Part shown: one piece after another, positions 63,150 to 64,000 of the stretch
Numbering within the stretch: the stretch's first letter is position 1
Layout: each line of letters opens with the position of its first letter
Assembly: GCA_033239005.1 (NCBI GenBank)
Contig: BSQZ01000006.1
Location: 4,673,501-4,737,500 of the forward strand
Length of the DNA stretch: 64,000 bases
Source of the DNA: Lamellibrachia satsuma
Taxonomy: Eukaryota; Annelida; Polychaeta; Sabellida; Siboglinidae
Direction of reading: 5' to 3'
The notes under the pieces: model-generated
Told to the model about the DNA's origin: nothing
Databases searched by the model: none
What the model saw: the letters and a program-made list of their open reading frames with translations, nothing else
Position numbers and translations under genes: made by a program

Positions 63150-64000
63150 AACCTACTCAATACCTTTTTCACAAGTGTCTTCACCCTAGAAAGCCTTGAG
63201 AACATCCCCACATTTGAGAATAGACTGCACAACACAGGGCTGACTGAATTCCTGATCACAAATTAGGAAATCGAGAAAATTTTTAAGACACTAAGACTAC
63301 AAAACCACCAGGACCGGATGGGCTCCATCCACGTCTTCTGGTTGAATTGCCTGATGAGCTGGAAGAACCTTTCCAAAAATTATTTGAAAAGAGGGAAATA
63401 TCACCCCAATATCTAAGAAGGGCCAGAAACACTTTCCAGGAAACTACCGCCCCGTGAGTCTGACTTCGGTAGCCTGCAAGATGATGGAGAAGTTGGTGAG
63501 AAACAAAGTGATGGCGCACATCACATGAAACAACCTACTGCCAAGTCTTCAGCATGGACGCTCATGCACTACACAGCTACTTGAGGTCCTTGATAAATGT
63601 CGGAAGCCATAGAGTAGGGAGAGAGTGTGGATGCAATTTAACTCGATTTTGCCAAAGCATTCGACTCGGTCCCACACCAGATGCTGCTAGTTAAATTGGT
63701 AGGATATGGGATGGGTGGCAAGGTGCTACAATGGATTGCAGCCTCCCTGGAGGGATGACGACAATGTGTTCTCATCATTGGTAGCACATCATCATGGTCC
63801 CTCATCATGAGCGGCATACTGCAAGGAAGCGTATTTGGGCCAATGCTTTTTGTCTGCTACATTAACGACATGCCAGATGTGGTAGACTGACCTATTCACA
63901 TGTTTGCTGATGATTCCAAGATATTCCAACAAATGACTGCTCAATCTGACCAAGTAACACTGCAGACAGACCTAAGACAACTAGAAGCATGGACTAGAAA
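63150..64000 (+). mobile_element. CR1/jockey-group LINE RT, decayed, running off the window
   Basis: Plus-strand frames give TSVFTLESLENIPTFENRL, KTTKPPGPDGLHPRLL, LDFAKAFDSVPHQMLLVKLV, GILQGSVFGPMLFVCYINDM and MFADDSKIF. These are RT motifs 0 to 5 in order, with several stops and at least three frame changes. The conserved QGS and F-A-D-D are still readable. The C-terminal part lies beyond 64000. Confidence 0.88.

Overview
This is AT-rich, intron- and repeat-dense nuclear DNA from an invertebrate animal. The evidence is GT-AG introns with animal-type splice sites, tRNA-derived SINEs, many non-LTR retrotransposon remnants, (TA)n arrays and minisatellites. The repeat mix would fit a mollusc-like or other marine invertebrate, but the species cannot be fixed from sequence alone. 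There is no prokaryotic organisation, operon or CRISPR array.

Two host loci are recognisable. On the plus strand, four exons at 8524-16564 encode the second half of a kinesin motor and the neck/coiled-coil start of a KIF21A/B-type kinesin. One exon carries an in-frame stop and another a fourfold 18-bp expansion inside the motor, so it looks like a decayed gene copy. On the minus strand, 62960 down to 35252, fifteen exons in consistent splice phase encode a 557-residue protein of the FAM149 (DUF3719) family, closest to the ciliary/Joubert-syndrome protein FAM149B1. This is the one apparently intact gene. Its two 5' exons are separated from the rest by introns of about 4.6 and 9.4 kb, and the larger holds an antisense CR1-like LINE.

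The rest is a record of nested transposition. 1-8.5 kb holds a CR1 3' fragment and a DNA element inserted in an older repeat, whose empty-site paralogue lies at about 330-610. 8.5-16.6 kb is the kinesin remnant mixed with SINEs, two 29-bp minisatellite arrays and a LINE inserted head-on into another LINE. 16.9-19.9 kb is a 3.0-kb element with long terminal inverted repeats around one broken multidomain gene of unknown function. 20.7-29 kb is LINE debris, including an APE-type LINE interrupted by a second LINE with a 12-bp target duplication and by a unit bounded by about 194-bp direct repeats. 33-36.5 kb holds two related MITEs, a minisatellite that seems to have grown out of one MITE end, and a second minisatellite against a FAM149 splice donor. 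38-53 kb is FAM149 introns with MITEs, a 214-bp foldback and long (TA)n tracts. 54.1-57.4 kb is the CR1-like LINE, which lacks its endonuclease. 59.9 kb is a palindromic 26-bp array, and the right edge runs into another decayed reverse transcriptase.

The strongest candidate for something poorly described is the 16.9-19.9 kb terminal-inverted-repeat element. Its gene joins an AEHL/WSD-motif N-terminal region, a possible PIN/FEN-like nuclease region and a C-terminal CXC-like cysteine cluster.
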